A stretch of DNA of 64,000 bases from Sphingomonas rubra (lineage in GTDB: Bacteria > Pseudomonadota > Alphaproteobacteria > Sphingomonadales > Sphingomonadaceae), in contig NZ_FOXP01000004.1 of the NCBI RefSeq assembly GCF_900115745.1, forward strand, positions 2,501 through 66,500, written 5' to 3'. A model generated the notes under the pieces. The model did no database searches. It was not told the origin of the DNA and saw only the letters and a program-made list of their open reading frames with translations. A program made the position numbers and the translations under genes. Below are positions 55,452 through 64,000 of the stretch, piece by piece (position 1 is the stretch's first letter; every line of letters starts with the position of its first letter).

Positions 55452-55810
55452 AGCTGTTCTTCGACGGCGGCTGGCGTCCGGCCACGGGGATGGAGACCGC
55501 GGTGGTGATCGGCGGCCGCCACCATGTCGAGCAGGCGGGGCCGGGCAACGCGATGGACGCGGAGTGGCTGGCGCTGATCCGGGCGGCGACGATCGCCCGC
55601 GATCTCGGGATCGCCGACCCCGTGCTGATCGGCGACGCGGCCGCGGTGATCGCGCAGGCGGCGGGAACGGTTCGCTGCCCACCGTCGTGCATCAACCATC
55701 ATCGACGCTTTCACGCGGTGGCAGCATCGCTGCCCAAGTGGCGGTTGAGGCACGTAAAACGCTCGCACAATCTGGCCGGAATCGCGTTGGCACGGCTGCA
55801 TCCGCGATGA
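55448..55810 (+). CDS. RNase H-like domain protein
   Basis: 120 aa from a GTG overlapping the pseudouridine synthase stop. [12 protein letters not shown] (first Asp), [16 protein letters not shown] (Glu), [10 protein letters not shown] (third Asp) and [13 protein letters not shown] follow the Asp-Glu-Asp-x pattern of RNase HI-like (RVT_3) folds. It lacks the full length of RNase HI and is likely a small ribonuclease-H-like protein of unknown substrate. Confidence 0.72.
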   Translation: MKLFFDGGWRPATGMETAVVIGGRHHVEQAGPGNAMDAEWLALIRAATIARDLGIADPVLIGDAAAVIAQAAGTVRCPPSCINHHRRFHAVAASLPKWRLRHVKRSHNLAGIALARLHPR

Positions 55811-55845
55811 CAGGCCGTAAGCAAAAACCGCCGGCTTATCGATAT

Positions 55846-55860
55846 TGCTAGTGACTCGCA
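55846..55860. promoter_or_regulatory. Possible Fur-type box upstream of the siderophore receptor
   Basis: TGCTAGTGACTCGCA is an odd-centred palindrome (TGC-AGT / ACT-GCA) that loosely resembles the TGCGAATNATTCGCA Fur/Irr boxes of alphaproteobacteria. It sits 45 bp before the receptor start. Confidence 0.4.
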
Positions 55861-55904
55861 GGATTGGCATCGTTAGAGGCCTCCCCGCGTAAAGGGGAAC
55901 GATC

Positions 55905-58190
55905 TTGACGTATTGGAGTGTATTGCTGGCGAGCGGCGCGGTGGTGAACGGCGCAGCGCCGGCGACCGATCCCGTCGTGATCGAGGCCACGGTCGCCAAC
56001 GACGAGGCGCAGCGCGGCGACGACGTGGTGGTGGTCGGCAAGAGCTACGGCGAGCGGGGGATCGGCAAGACGGTGGCGCCGCTGAAGGATACCACCAACA
56101 CCGTAACGGTGGTGGAGCGCGATCAGATCGAGGCGCAGAACCTGTTCACGCTGGAGGACGCGCTGACCGCGACCAACGGCATCACCGTGACGGGCATCGG
56201 CAGCGAGGACCCCTCGTTCATCTCGCGCGGCTTCGCGATCGACAATTACCTGATCGACGGTGTGCCGACGCGGTCGTTCGGCTTCCCCGGCGTCGTCCCG
56301 GACCTGTTCTTCTACGACCGGCTGGAGGTGCTGCGCGGCCCGGCGGGGCTGTTTACCGGATCGGGCAACCCGGCCGGCAGCATCAACCTGGTCCGCAAGC
56401 GGCCGCTCGACGCGGCGCGCGTGCAGGCGTCGGCGGGCTACGGCAGCTACGATAATCTGCGTCTGGAAGTCGACGTGTCGACGCCGATCGGCGACGTCGC
56501 CGGCCTGCGCGCCGGCGCGATGGCGCAGGACCAGGATCAGTTCTTCGACACCGCGCACCGCAACCGCTGGGGCGCCTACGCGGTCGGCGACCTGAAGATC
56601 GGCGGTCGCACCACGCTGACCGGCGGCGTCTATTACGACCGCTTCAAGCCGGCGATCCAGTCCGGCCTGCCCGGCTATGCCGGCGGGTTGGACGGCAGCG
56701 AGGGGCGGCTGCTTGACGTCCGCCGCTCGACTTACCTCGGTGCCGACTGGAATCGCTTCGACGCGGAGACGTGGACGGGCTTCGTCGAACTGGCCCACCG
56801 GATCAGCGACCGCTGGACGCTGCGCGCGACGGGGCTGATCGCCAATGTCGACCGGCTCGACATCTACAGCTATGTCGGCAACGCCGCGGTGACGCTGACG
56901 CCGCGCGGGCAGGTGCCGGCCAATCTGGGGCGCACCAGCCACATCGCGTTCCTGGGCGACAATGCGCAGCGGACCCGGTCGTTCGACTTCAACGGCGTCG
57001 GCAGCTTTCGGGCGTTCGGACGCGAGCAATCGCTGATCCTGGGCGCCGATTACCAGGCGCAGGATTATACGTCGTACTTCGCCCGGTACAGCGGCTACGC
57101 CTTCATCAACGTGTTCGACCCCGTCTACCCGGCAGAGCCGCCGCTCGACCCGCGCGCGGAGTTGCCGCGCTATCCGGTGCAGGGGACGCGGGGGCGTTGC
57201 GCGACGGTGCCGACCGAATGCGTCAGCCAGTCCGCGGGCGCGACGCGCACCTATGTCGAGCAGTACGGCCTCTACGGTCAGCTGCGGCTATCGCCGGTCG
57301 AGGGACTGACGCTGGTCGGCGGTGGGCGTTCGACCTGGTGGTCGAGTGATCTCGACACGCTCAACCGGCTGACTGGCGACGCCACCGGGCGCAGCCAGTA
57401 CGGCTACGACGCGCGCTTCACGCCTTACGGCGCGGTGCTGTTCGACGCGACCGACAACCTCAACTTCTACGCCAGCTACGCGGACAGTTTCACGCCACAG
57501 GCGCCGCCCGCCAACCGTTCGCGCCCCGACGGGCGCCAGATCGAGCCATTGATCGGCGACCAGATCGAGGCGGGCAGCAAATTGTCTCTAATGAACGATC
57601 GCCTGCTGCTGTCGGTCGCCGCCTATCAGATCAAGCAGACCAATCGGCTGGTCAATCCGCCCGAGGCGGACACGATCGTGCTCCAGGCCGGTCGCGTCCG
57701 CGCCCGCGGCATTGAGGCCGAGGCGACCGGCCAGATCCTGCCCGGGTGGCGCGTCAACGGCGGCTACAGCTATACCCGCACCAAATATCTGGAGGATACC
57801 GAGCCGCAGTTCGAGGGCATTGCGCTGACCCCGATCATCCCCCGCCACATGGCCAAGCTGTTCACCAACTACGCGCCGGAAGGAGGCGCGCTGGCGGGGG
57901 CGAGCGTCGGCGGCGCGGTGACGTATTTCTCCTCCACCTACGGCGGCAATCCGGCGCTGTTCGCCGCCGACGGCACGCTGCGCACTGCCTCCACGATCGT
58001 TCGGCAAGGCAGCTACGCGCTGGTCGACCTGCGCGCCGGGTACAAATTGTCGGAACAGCTGTCGCTGTCGGTCAACGTCAACAACGTGTTCGACAAGAGC
58101 TATTATTCGCGCATCTCGTCCACTGGCCGCGGCAATTTCTACGGCACGCCGCGCACCGTGTTCGGGACGATCCGGTATACCTTCCAGTGA
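55905..58190 (+). CDS. TonB-dependent siderophore receptor
   Basis: 761 aa from a TTG start with AAAGGGG upstream. The TonB box region DDVVVVGKSYGERGIGKTVA is followed by plug motifs (ISRGFAIDNYLIDGVPTRSF; LEVLRGPAGLFTGSGNPAGS; INLVRKRP) typical of FhuE/FpvA-type ferric siderophore receptors, and a barrel ending GTPRTVFGTIRYTFQ. The signal peptide is short and weak (MTYWSVLLASGAVVNGA). It is the first gene of a four-gene overlapping operon. Confidence 0.9.
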   Translation: MTYWSVLLASGAVVNGAAPATDPVVIEATVANDEAQRGDDVVVVGKSYGERGIGKTVAPLKDTTNTVTVVERDQIEAQNLFTLEDALTATNGITVTGIGSEDPSFISRGFAIDNYLIDGVPTRSFGFPGVVPDLFFYDRLEVLRGPAGLFTGSGNPAGSINLVRKRPLDAARVQASAGYGSYDNLRLEVDVSTPIGDVAGLRAGAMAQDQDQFFDTAHRNRWGAYAVGDLKIGGRTTLTGGVYYDRFKPAIQSGLPGYAGGLDGSEGRLLDVRRSTYLGADWNRFDAETWTGFVELAHRISDRWTLRATGLIANVDRLDIYSYVGNAAVTLTPRGQVPANLGRTSHIAFLGDNAQRTRSFDFNGVGSFRAFGREQSLILGADYQAQDYTSYFARYSGYAFINVFDPVYPAEPPLDPRAELPRYPVQGTRGRCATVPTECVSQSAGATRTYVEQYGLYGQLRLSPVEGLTLVGGGRSTWWSSDLDTLNRLTGDATGRSQYGYDARFTPYGAVLFDATDNLNFYASYADSFTPQAPPANRSRPDGRQIEPLIGDQIEAGSKLSLMNDRLLLSVAAYQIKQTNRLVNPPEADTIVLQAGRVRARGIEAEATGQILPGWRVNGGYSYTRTKYLEDTEPQFEGIALTPIIPRHMAKLFTNYAPEGGALAGASVGGAVTYFSSTYGGNPALFAADGTLRTASTIVRQGSYALVDLRAGYKLSEQLSLSVNVNNVFDKSYYSRISSTGRGNFYGTPRTVFGTIRYTFQ

Positions 58191-58501
58191 CCGCGGGCGA
58201 ACATCACGCCCGCGCGCGCTGGGACCGCCGCGGCGACATCGGGTTGCGCGTCGTCGCGGCGGTGCCGCTCGCCTACGCCGCCGCCAGCCTGTGGGCGATG
58301 GCACTCGCCCGGCTGCTGCCGCTGCCGCCGGTGGAGGCGAGCGTCGCCGGTGCGCTGGTCGCGCTGGGGCTGTGCGCGGTGCTGGCGATGTGGGCCTTCG
58401 CCGCGCGCAGCGGCTGGCGCGCGACGTGGACGATCGTCGCCGCGGGCGCGGTGGGCGGTGGTATCGCCTGGGCATCGATCGGGGCGACGGGACGGTTGTG
58501 A
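58187..58501 (+). CDS. Small membrane protein, DUF3649-like
   Basis: 104 aa from a GTG overlapping the receptor stop. Three hydrophobic segments are visible (IGLRVVAAVPLAYAAASLWA; SVAGALVALGLCAVLAMWAF; TIVAAGAVGGGIAWASIG). Small proteins of this type commonly lie between siderophore receptors and PepSY reductases; their role in iron uptake is not established. The next gene starts inside its stop (GTGA). Confidence 0.72.
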   Translation: MTAGEHHARARWDRRGDIGLRVVAAVPLAYAAASLWAMALARLLPLPPVEASVAGALVALGLCAVLAMWAFAARSGWRATWTIVAAGAVGGGIAWASIGATGRL

Positions 58502-60090
58502 GCAAGGGATTCCGCCAGAGCCAGGCATGGCTCCACACCTGGTCGGGGCTGCTGCTCGGCTGGATCCTGTTCCTGGTGTTCGTCGCCGGCACCATCGCCT
58601 TCTGGCGCGAGGGCCTGAACCGCTGGGCACGGCCCGAGCTCGCCCGCGTCGAGCAGCCGATGCGCGTGCTCGCCGGCGCGCAGCGGTTCCTCGCGCGCAA
58701 GGCGCCCGATGCCAGCAGCTGGTTCATCACCGTCGCCAGCGAGCGGTCGCCCGGCGCCTCGCTGTTCTGGGTGCCGCAACCCAAGCCCGGCGAGGATCGA
58801 GGACCGCGCCGCGGCCGCGGGCGGCGCGACAACCAGGCGCTGATCGGTGCCGACGGTCAGCAGGCGCACGCCCGCGACACGCGCGGCGGCGACTTCTTCT
58901 ACCGGTTCCACTTCGACCTCCACTACATGCCCGTGATCTGGGCGCGCTGGCTAGTCGGGTTCGCCACGATGATGATGCTGGTCGCGATCCTGTCCGGCAT
59001 CGTCACGCACAAGAAAATCTTCCGCGACTTCTTCACGCTGCGCCGCGGCAGAGGGCAGCGATCCTGGCTCGACGGCCACAACGCCACCGCGGTGCTGGCG
59101 CTGCCGTTCCACCTGATGATTACCTATACCGGGCTGGTCACGCTGATGGCGATGCTGATGCCGTGGGCGGTGGTCGCCAACTACACGGACGAGCGCAAGG
59201 TGAGCGAGGCGCTGTTCCCCACCGTGGAGAAGGTGGAGCGTACCGGCCGTCCCGCGCCGCTCGCCGACCTGACGGCGATCGCGCGCGATGCCGAGCGGCG
59301 GATGGGCGCGCCCGCGGGCTTCATCACCGTCACCGAGCCGGGCGACACCGCGGCGCGCGTCACCGTCAGCCGCAGCCCCGCCTCCATGCTGTCGTCGCGC
59401 ACGCCCTCGCTGGCCTACGACGGCGTGTCGGGGCGCCTGATCTGGGCGTCGCCGGTGCCCGGCGGCGCGGCGCAGACGGCGGGGGCGATGATCGGCCTCC
59501 ACGCCGGCCGCTTCGCCGATGACGGCCTGCGCTGGCTCTATTTCCTGTGCGGCGTCGGCGGCACGGTGATGGTGGCGAGCGGGCTGGTGCTGTGGACGGT
59601 GAAGCGGCGCGAGCGGCTGCCCGATCCGGCGCGCCCGCATCTGGGTTTCTGGATGGTCGAGCGGCTCAACGTCGCGGTGATCGGTGGCTTTTTGCTGGGC
59701 GTCGCGGCGTGGTTCTGGGCGAACCGGCTGTTGCCGATCGCGGAGCACGGCCGCGCGGAGGGGGAGGTGCATGTAATGTTCCTGGCCTGGGCCGCGGCCG
59801 CGCTGCTCGCCTTCGTGCAGCGGCCCGCGATCGTCTGGCCCGCGCTGTTCGGCGCCACCGGCGTGGCGCTGATCGGCTTGCCGCTCTACGACGTGGTGGC
59901 GACCGAGCGCGGGCTGTTCGCCTCGCTGGCGAGCGGCGACGGCGTGCTGGCGGGGATCGACGCGGCGCTGCTGGTGTTCGGCGCCGGCTTCCTGCTGATC
60001 GCCTGCCGCGTCGCCCGGCATCGGCCGGCGGTGCGCGAAGCGCGTGCACCGCGCCCTGCCGTGCCGCTGGCCCTGGAGCCGGCCGAATGA
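58498..60090 (+). CDS. PepSY-associated TM protein, probable siderophore-iron reductase
   Basis: 530 aa from a GTG overlapping the previous stop. Helix 1 (LHTWSGLLLGWILFLVFVAG) carries the conserved His; FHFDLHYMPV, WLVGFATMMMLVAILSGIVT, HNATAVLALPFHLMITYTGL and the HAGRF segment give further paired His ligands, likely haem. More helices follow at the C-terminus. PepSY_TM proteins of this group reduce ferric siderophores in the inner membrane. It sits in an operon with a siderophore receptor. Confidence 0.88.
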   Translation: MSKGFRQSQAWLHTWSGLLLGWILFLVFVAGTIAFWREGLNRWARPELARVEQPMRVLAGAQRFLARKAPDASSWFITVASERSPGASLFWVPQPKPGEDRGPRRGRGRRDNQALIGADGQQAHARDTRGGDFFYRFHFDLHYMPVIWARWLVGFATMMMLVAILSGIVTHKKIFRDFFTLRRGRGQRSWLDGHNATAVLALPFHLMITYTGLVTLMAMLMPWAVVANYTDERKVSEALFPTVEKVERTGRPAPLADLTAIARDAERRMGAPAGFITVTEPGDTAARVTVSRSPASMLSSRTPSLAYDGVSGRLIWASPVPGGAAQTAGAMIGLHAGRFADDGLRWLYFLCGVGGTVMVASGLVLWTVKRRERLPDPARPHLGFWMVERLNVAVIGGFLLGVAAWFWANRLLPIAEHGRAEGEVHVMFLAWAAAALLAFVQRPAIVWPALFGATGVALIGLPLYDVVATERGLFASLASGDGVLAGIDAALLVFGAGFLLIACRVARHRPAVREARAPRPAVPLALEPAE

Positions 60091-60353
60091 GCGCCGTGCT
60101 GCTCGCGGCCCTGGCGTTCCTGCTACTCGGCCTGGCGACCGACGCGCATCACCGGCGCCGGTTCGGCACGCTGCCGGGCGCGGACCGGCGGCGATGGCTG
60201 CGGATCGCCAGCTGGGTCGCGATGGTGGCGAGCGCGGTGCCGGCCATCGCCGCGCAGGGCGCCGTCTTCGGCCCGGTCCTGTGGAGCGGCGCGGTGATGG
60301 CGGGGGCGGCCATCGCCTTTCTGGCGCTCAACCTGCTGCCCGCGCGCCGCTGA
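60087..60353 (+). CDS. Small membrane protein, DUF3325-like
   Basis: 88 aa, overlapping the PepSY gene by 4 bp (ATGA). There are three hydrophobic stretches: VLLAALAFLLLGLATDA, ASWVAMVASAVPAIAA and SGAVMAGAAIAFLALNLL. DUF3325 proteins are the usual last member of PepSY siderophore operons; function is unknown. It is convergent with the MaoC gene, 7 bp away. Confidence 0.75.
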   Translation: MSAVLLAALAFLLLGLATDAHHRRRFGTLPGADRRRWLRIASWVAMVASAVPAIAAQGAVFGPVLWSGAVMAGAAIAFLALNLLPARR

Positions 60354-60360
60354 GCGGGGA

Positions 60361-60813
60361 TCAGGCCGGGCGCGCCATCATCAGCGCCTGGCGCAGCGTG
60401 CGCAATACCACCTCGTCGCGCTGGTTGAGGCCGAGATGCTCGAAGGTGACGATCCCCTGGCCGGGCCGCGAGGCGGAGGGGCGGAGCGCCGTTACCCGCG
60501 TCTCCGCGCGGATGGTGTCGCCGGCGAAGACGGGCTTGGGGAAGCTCGTCTCCGTCATGCCGAGATTGGCGACCGTGGTGCCCAGCGTCGTGTCCTGCAC
60601 CGACAGGCCGATCACCAGCCCCAGCGTGAACAGCGAATTCATCAGCGGCCGCCCGAACTCGGTGGTCGCGGCATAGGCGTGGTCGATGTGGAGCGGCGCC
60701 GGATTGTAGGTGAGGGACGAGAACAGCATGTTGTCCGCCTCGATGACGGTGCGGCGGATCTCGTGGATGAAGACGTCGCCCACCGCGAAGCCGTCGAAAT
60801 AGCGTCCTGCCAT
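60361..60813 (-). CDS. MaoC family dehydratase
   Basis: 150 aa hot-dog fold. The hydratase signature is NPAPLHIDHAYAATTEFGRP (Asp and His), with DTTLGTTVANLGMTETSFPK and PVFAGDTIRAETRVTALRPS following. Members hydrate or dehydrate acyl-CoA thioesters. It is a stand-alone gene, and the pathway cannot be determined from the neighbours. Confidence 0.88.
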   Translation of the reverse strand: MAGRYFDGFAVGDVFIHEIRRTVIEADNMLFSSLTYNPAPLHIDHAYAATTEFGRPLMNSLFTLGLVIGLSVQDTTLGTTVANLGMTETSFPKPVFAGDTIRAETRVTALRPSASRPGQGIVTFEHLGLNQRDEVVLRTLRQALMMARPA

Positions 60814-60949
60814 GATCGCGTTCCTTCCTGTGGCGACCGGCTATCGACAGGGGGGCGCGTTGTAAATCGGTTCTCGTCCCGTTTCCGGGCAAGGGAACAT
60901 GCGCGCGCGATCGATGTTGCCACCGTAACGATATGGAAGGTCAGGCGGC

Positions 60950-61693
60950 ATGAGCGACGAGCGAGGCGACCGGCCTTACCTGAAGCGGTTCCTGCGCGGT
61001 CGCCGCGGCGGGAACATCGCCCCTGACGATCTCGCCGCGCTGGAGGCCGCGGCACAAGGCGAACAGACCTATCGCAGCCGCGCCATCGTGGTGCGCGCCG
61101 GCAGTCCGGTGACGAACAGCACGCTGCTGCTGGAAGGATTCATGTGCCGTTACATGGACGACCGCGCCGGGCATCGCCAGCTCGTCGCGATCCACGTGCC
61201 GGGGGATTTCGTCGACCTGCACGGTTTCCCCATGGGGTGGCTGGACCACGACATCGGCACCATCGGGTCGGTACGGGTCGCCAACTGGGCGCACAGCGCA
61301 CTGGAGGAGGTGCTGGAACACCGCCCGCGGTTGACGCGGATGATGTGGTTTTCCACGCTGCTGGACGCGGCGATGCACCGCGAATGGGTGTTCCGGCTCG
61401 GCCGGCTCGACGCGATCGGGCGCGTCGCGCACCTGCTCTGCGAGCTGGAGGTGCGGCTGGATATGGTCGGCCTAGCGGAGAACGGCCGTTATCACCTGCC
61501 GCTGACCCAGGCCGATTTGGCCGAGGCGTGCGGGCTGACCGGTGTTCACGTCAACCGGGTGCTGCGGTCGCTGCGCGAGCGCGAGCTGCTGCTGTTCCGC
61601 AACAACGAGGTCACGATCCTCGACAAGGCCGCGCTGCGTGCGCTCGCCGAGTTCGATCCCATGTACCTGTACGGCGATCCGCCCGACCGCTGA
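60950..61693 (+). CDS. Crp/Fnr family transcriptional regulator
   Basis: 247 aa. A cyclic-nucleotide-binding-like beta-roll (about 20-150; IVVRAGSPVTNSTLLLEGFM; LVAIHVPGDFVDLHGFPMGW) is followed by a Crp-type helix-turn-helix (LPLTQADLAEACGLTGVHVN, then RVLRSLRERELL). No Cys cluster for an iron-sulfur centre is visible, so it is not a true Fnr. The type is common in sphingomonads and rhizobia; the ligand is unknown. Confidence 0.9.
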   Translation: MSDERGDRPYLKRFLRGRRGGNIAPDDLAALEAAAQGEQTYRSRAIVVRAGSPVTNSTLLLEGFMCRYMDDRAGHRQLVAIHVPGDFVDLHGFPMGWLDHDIGTIGSVRVANWAHSALEEVLEHRPRLTRMMWFSTLLDAAMHREWVFRLGRLDAIGRVAHLLCELEVRLDMVGLAENGRYHLPLTQADLAEACGLTGVHVNRVLRSLRERELLLFRNNEVTILDKAALRALAEFDPMYLYGDPPDR

Positions 61694-61760
61694 CCGGCGG
61701 GGTGTCGCGGGCGGCATCCACCGGCTATGCGACTGGCGACGCACTGCCGGGAGTTCATCG

Positions 61761-63887
61761 ATGTACCATTTCTTCCTCGCCGCCGCCGGCGCCTCGCTGC
61801 TCGCCGGCACCGCCCTCGCGCAGACGCCCGGCAAGGCCGCGGTGAGCCCTGCGGCCAACCCGCTGCTCGCCGACTGGTCCGGCCCGTACGGCGGCGTGCC
61901 GCCCTGGGACAAGGTGCGGCCGGAGCTGTTCCCGCAGGCGTTCGAGGTGGCGATGGCGGAGCGGGCGGCCGACTATGCCCGCATCGCCAACGATCCGGCG
62001 GCGCCCACGTTCGAGAATACCTTCATCCCCATGCAGCTCGCCGGCCAGCGGTTCGGCCGGGTGATGACGCTGTTCGGCGTGTTGACCGGAAACATGAACT
62101 CGCCCGCCTATCAGAAGCTCGACCGCGAATGGTCGCCGCGCTTCGCCGCCGCGCAGGATGCGATCACCTTCGATCCCAAGCTGTTCGCGCGGATCGAGAC
62201 GATCTATCGCCAGCGCATCGCCCGCGATCCGCAGCAGCAGCGGCTGGTGCAGCGCACCTATGACAGTTTCGTGCGGCAGGGCGCCAAGCTGGACGCGGCG
62301 CAGAAGGCGCAGCTGTCGCAGTACAACCAGCAACTCGCCACCGCCTTCTCGCAATTCTCCGAGAAGCTGCTCGCCGACGAGGGCACGGCCATCGCGGTGA
62401 CCGACGAGGCGAAGCTGGCGGGGGTGCCCGACAGCGTCAAGGCGGTCGCCGCCGCCGCAGCCAAGGAGCGCGGGCAGCAGGGCTGGGCGATCGTCAACAC
62501 CCGCTCGGCCGTCGACCCGGTACTGACCTTCGCTACCGACCGGGATTTGCGCGAGCAGGTGTGGCGCGCCTTCGTGAACCGCGGCGATAACGGGGGCGGC
62601 AACGACACCAACGCGACGATCGCACGGATCGTGAAGCTGCGAGCTGACCGCGCGCATCTGCTCGGCTTCAAGACGCACGCGGACTGGCGGATGCAGGACA
62701 CGATGGCCAAGACGCCCGCCGCGGCCGAGGCGCTGATGATGCGCGTCTGGCCCTATGCCAAGGCGCGCGTCGCCGAGGAGGTGCGCGACATGCAGGCGAT
62801 CGCGGCCAAGGAGGGCGCAAAGCTCACCATCGAGCCGTGGGACTATCGCTTCTATCAGGAGAAGGTGCGGAAAAGCCGCTACGACCTCGATCAGGCCGAG
62901 CTGAAGCCGTATTTCGAACTGAACAACATCATCCAGGGCTCGCTCTACGCCGCCAACCGGCTCTACGGGCTGGAGTTCAAGGAGATCACCGGCACGGTGC
63001 CGGTGTTCGAGCCCAACATGCGCGTCTGGCACGTGACCAGGAACGGCAAGGAAGTCGGCCTGTTCTACCGCGACGATTTCGCGCGCACCGGCAAGCGGTC
63101 GGGCGCCTGGGCGAACGTCTATCGCGGGCAGCGCAACCTGCCGCCGGCACAGACGGTGCTGTCGTCGAACAACAACAATTTCGCCAAGCCCGCCGCCGGG
63201 CAGCCGGTGCTGATCTCGCTCGACGACGCGCAGACGCTGTTCCACGAGTTCGGCCACGCGATCCACGCGATGCTGCAGAACGTCTATTACCCCGGCCTGG
63301 CCGGCACGCCGCGCGATTTCGTGGAATATCCCAGCCAGGTCAACGAGCACTGGCTGCTGACCCGCGACGTGCTCGACAAATATGCGCGCCATTATCAGAC
63401 CAAGGCGGCGATGCCGCAGGCGCTGCTCGACAAGATCGAGGCGTCGAAGACCTTCAACCAGGGCTTCGCGACGACCGAATATCTGTCCTCCGCCATCGTC
63501 GACATGAAGCTGCACACGCTGCCGGACGGCGTGGTCGACCCGGACGCGTTCGAGCGGGAGACGCTGCAATCGATCGGCATGCCGCGCGAGCTGGTGATGC
63601 GGCACCGCCTGCCGCAGTTCAATCACCTGTTCTCGTCGGACAGCTACTCGGCCGGCTATTACAGCTATCTCTGGTCGGAGACGATGGACGCCGACACCTT
63701 CGCTGCCTTCGAGGAGGCGGGCAGCCCGTGGGACAAGGCCACCGCCGACCGTTTCGCGCGGGTGCTGCTATCGACGGGGAACGAGACGGATCGGGCGGAG
63801 GCGTATCGCGCGTTCCGCGGGCGCGATCCGGACATCCAGGCGCTGCTGAAGAAGCGTGGGTTCGTGGCGGAGAAGACGGCGAAGTAG
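61761..63887 (+). CDS. M3 family peptidyl-dipeptidase (Dcp-like)
   Basis: 708 aa. The signal peptide is MYHFFLAAAGASLLAGTALA, so it is periplasmic. The zinc motif HEFGHAIH begins at residue 495, and the second Glu lies in VEYPSQVNEHW. KVRPELFPQAFEVAM and YSAGYYSYLWSETMDADTF are typical of the oligopeptidase A/Dcp group. It removes dipeptides from oligopeptide C-termini. CGGGAG is upstream of the ATG; a longer frame from 61542 would lack a signal peptide. Confidence 0.93.
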   Translation: MYHFFLAAAGASLLAGTALAQTPGKAAVSPAANPLLADWSGPYGGVPPWDKVRPELFPQAFEVAMAERAADYARIANDPAAPTFENTFIPMQLAGQRFGRVMTLFGVLTGNMNSPAYQKLDREWSPRFAAAQDAITFDPKLFARIETIYRQRIARDPQQQRLVQRTYDSFVRQGAKLDAAQKAQLSQYNQQLATAFSQFSEKLLADEGTAIAVTDEAKLAGVPDSVKAVAAAAAKERGQQGWAIVNTRSAVDPVLTFATDRDLREQVWRAFVNRGDNGGGNDTNATIARIVKLRADRAHLLGFKTHADWRMQDTMAKTPAAAEALMMRVWPYAKARVAEEVRDMQAIAAKEGAKLTIEPWDYRFYQEKVRKSRYDLDQAELKPYFELNNIIQGSLYAANRLYGLEFKEITGTVPVFEPNMRVWHVTRNGKEVGLFYRDDFARTGKRSGAWANVYRGQRNLPPAQTVLSSNNNNFAKPAAGQPVLISLDDAQTLFHEFGHAIHAMLQNVYYPGLAGTPRDFVEYPSQVNEHWLLTRDVLDKYARHYQTKAAMPQALLDKIEASKTFNQGFATTEYLSSAIVDMKLHTLPDGVVDPDAFERETLQSIGMPRELVMRHRLPQFNHLFSSDSYSAGYYSYLWSETMDADTFAAFEEAGSPWDKATADRFARVLLSTGNETDRAEAYRAFRGRDPDIQALLKKRGFVAEKTAK

Positions 63888-63911
63888 GGCCGTCTTCGCA
63901 ACCCTCCAACG

Positions 63912-63933
63912 TCACCCCGGACTTGATCCGGGG
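63912..63933. repeat. CCCCGG-type palindrome after the peptidase gene
   Basis: ACCCCGGACTTGATCCGGGG is a hairpin 24 bp after the stop, and GGACCCCGGGTC ends the window. It belongs to the same family of short palindromes as at 6211 and 33194 and may also act as a terminator. Confidence 0.55.
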
Positions 63934-64000
63934 TCCGTCCATCGGCGAGCGCGCGATCAGCCTTGGGCCACCGCGCTTGCGGAGCCATGGACCCCGGGTC

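Overview
The window is a high-GC chromosomal segment from an alphaproteobacterium, most likely a sphingomonad. This is an inference from codon and GC style, the many TonB-dependent receptors, the 23S-5S-tRNA-fMet rRNA operon end, the SleB-type hydrolases and HWE kinase, and the short CCCCGG-type palindromic repeats. No single marker proves the genus.

Layout. 1-3516: end of an rRNA operon (spacer, 23S, 5S, initiator tRNA). 3972-9741: topoisomerase IB, a membrane endonuclease/exonuclease/phosphatase protein, a Baeyer-Villiger monooxygenase fused to an alpha/beta hydrolase, and a divergent TetR regulator. 9736-22184: a sulfoquinovose (SQ) catabolic locus. 22279-26192: glpK divergent from glpD-glpR. 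26601-27910: a type I-E-like CRISPR array with 22 repeats. 27971-33000: a broken DISARM-like locus with only the SNF2 helicase drmD intact. 33330-35834: a lone cas3. 35945-39943: two SGNH proteins, an MBOAT acyltransferase and a small membrane protein, probably for polysaccharide O-acetylation. 39950-55810: cell-wall hydrolases, a TonB receptor, a Na+/H+ antiporter, an OmpA lipoprotein, an HWE kinase with response regulator, two related SDRs, a UDP-glucuronate epimerase-like enzyme, a HAD phosphatase, and a FAD oxidoreductase-RluE-RNase H-like string. 55905-60353: a siderophore receptor/PepSY reductase operon. 60361-63887: MaoC, a Crp-family regulator and an M3 peptidase.

The central result is the SQ locus. 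Genes on the minus strand run: aldo/keto reductase, SsuD-like monooxygenase, FMN reductase, GH31 sulfoquinovosidase, YeiH-type exporter, SorA-like sulfite dehydrogenase and its cytochrome c. Several junctions are 4-bp ATGA overlaps. The set matches the oxidative desulfurization (sulfo-SMO) route: SQ glycoside to SQ, SQ to 6-oxo-glucose plus sulfite, 6-oxo-glucose to glucose, and sulfite either oxidised or exported. Uptake is by a divergent TonB-dependent receptor and an ACS-family MFS carrier rather than the ABC transporter known in Agrobacterium. A LacI regulator lies beside the MFS gene, and the same 12-bp operator core sits at the start of both the catabolic operon and the MFS gene. The adjacent glpK and glpD-glpR genes would consume the glycerol released from sulfoquinovosyl glycerol.

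The second accessory region (26.6-35.8 kb) is a degraded defence island. A long regular CRISPR array and an intact cas3 flank a DISARM remnant, with no Cascade, cas1 or cas2 genes in the window.
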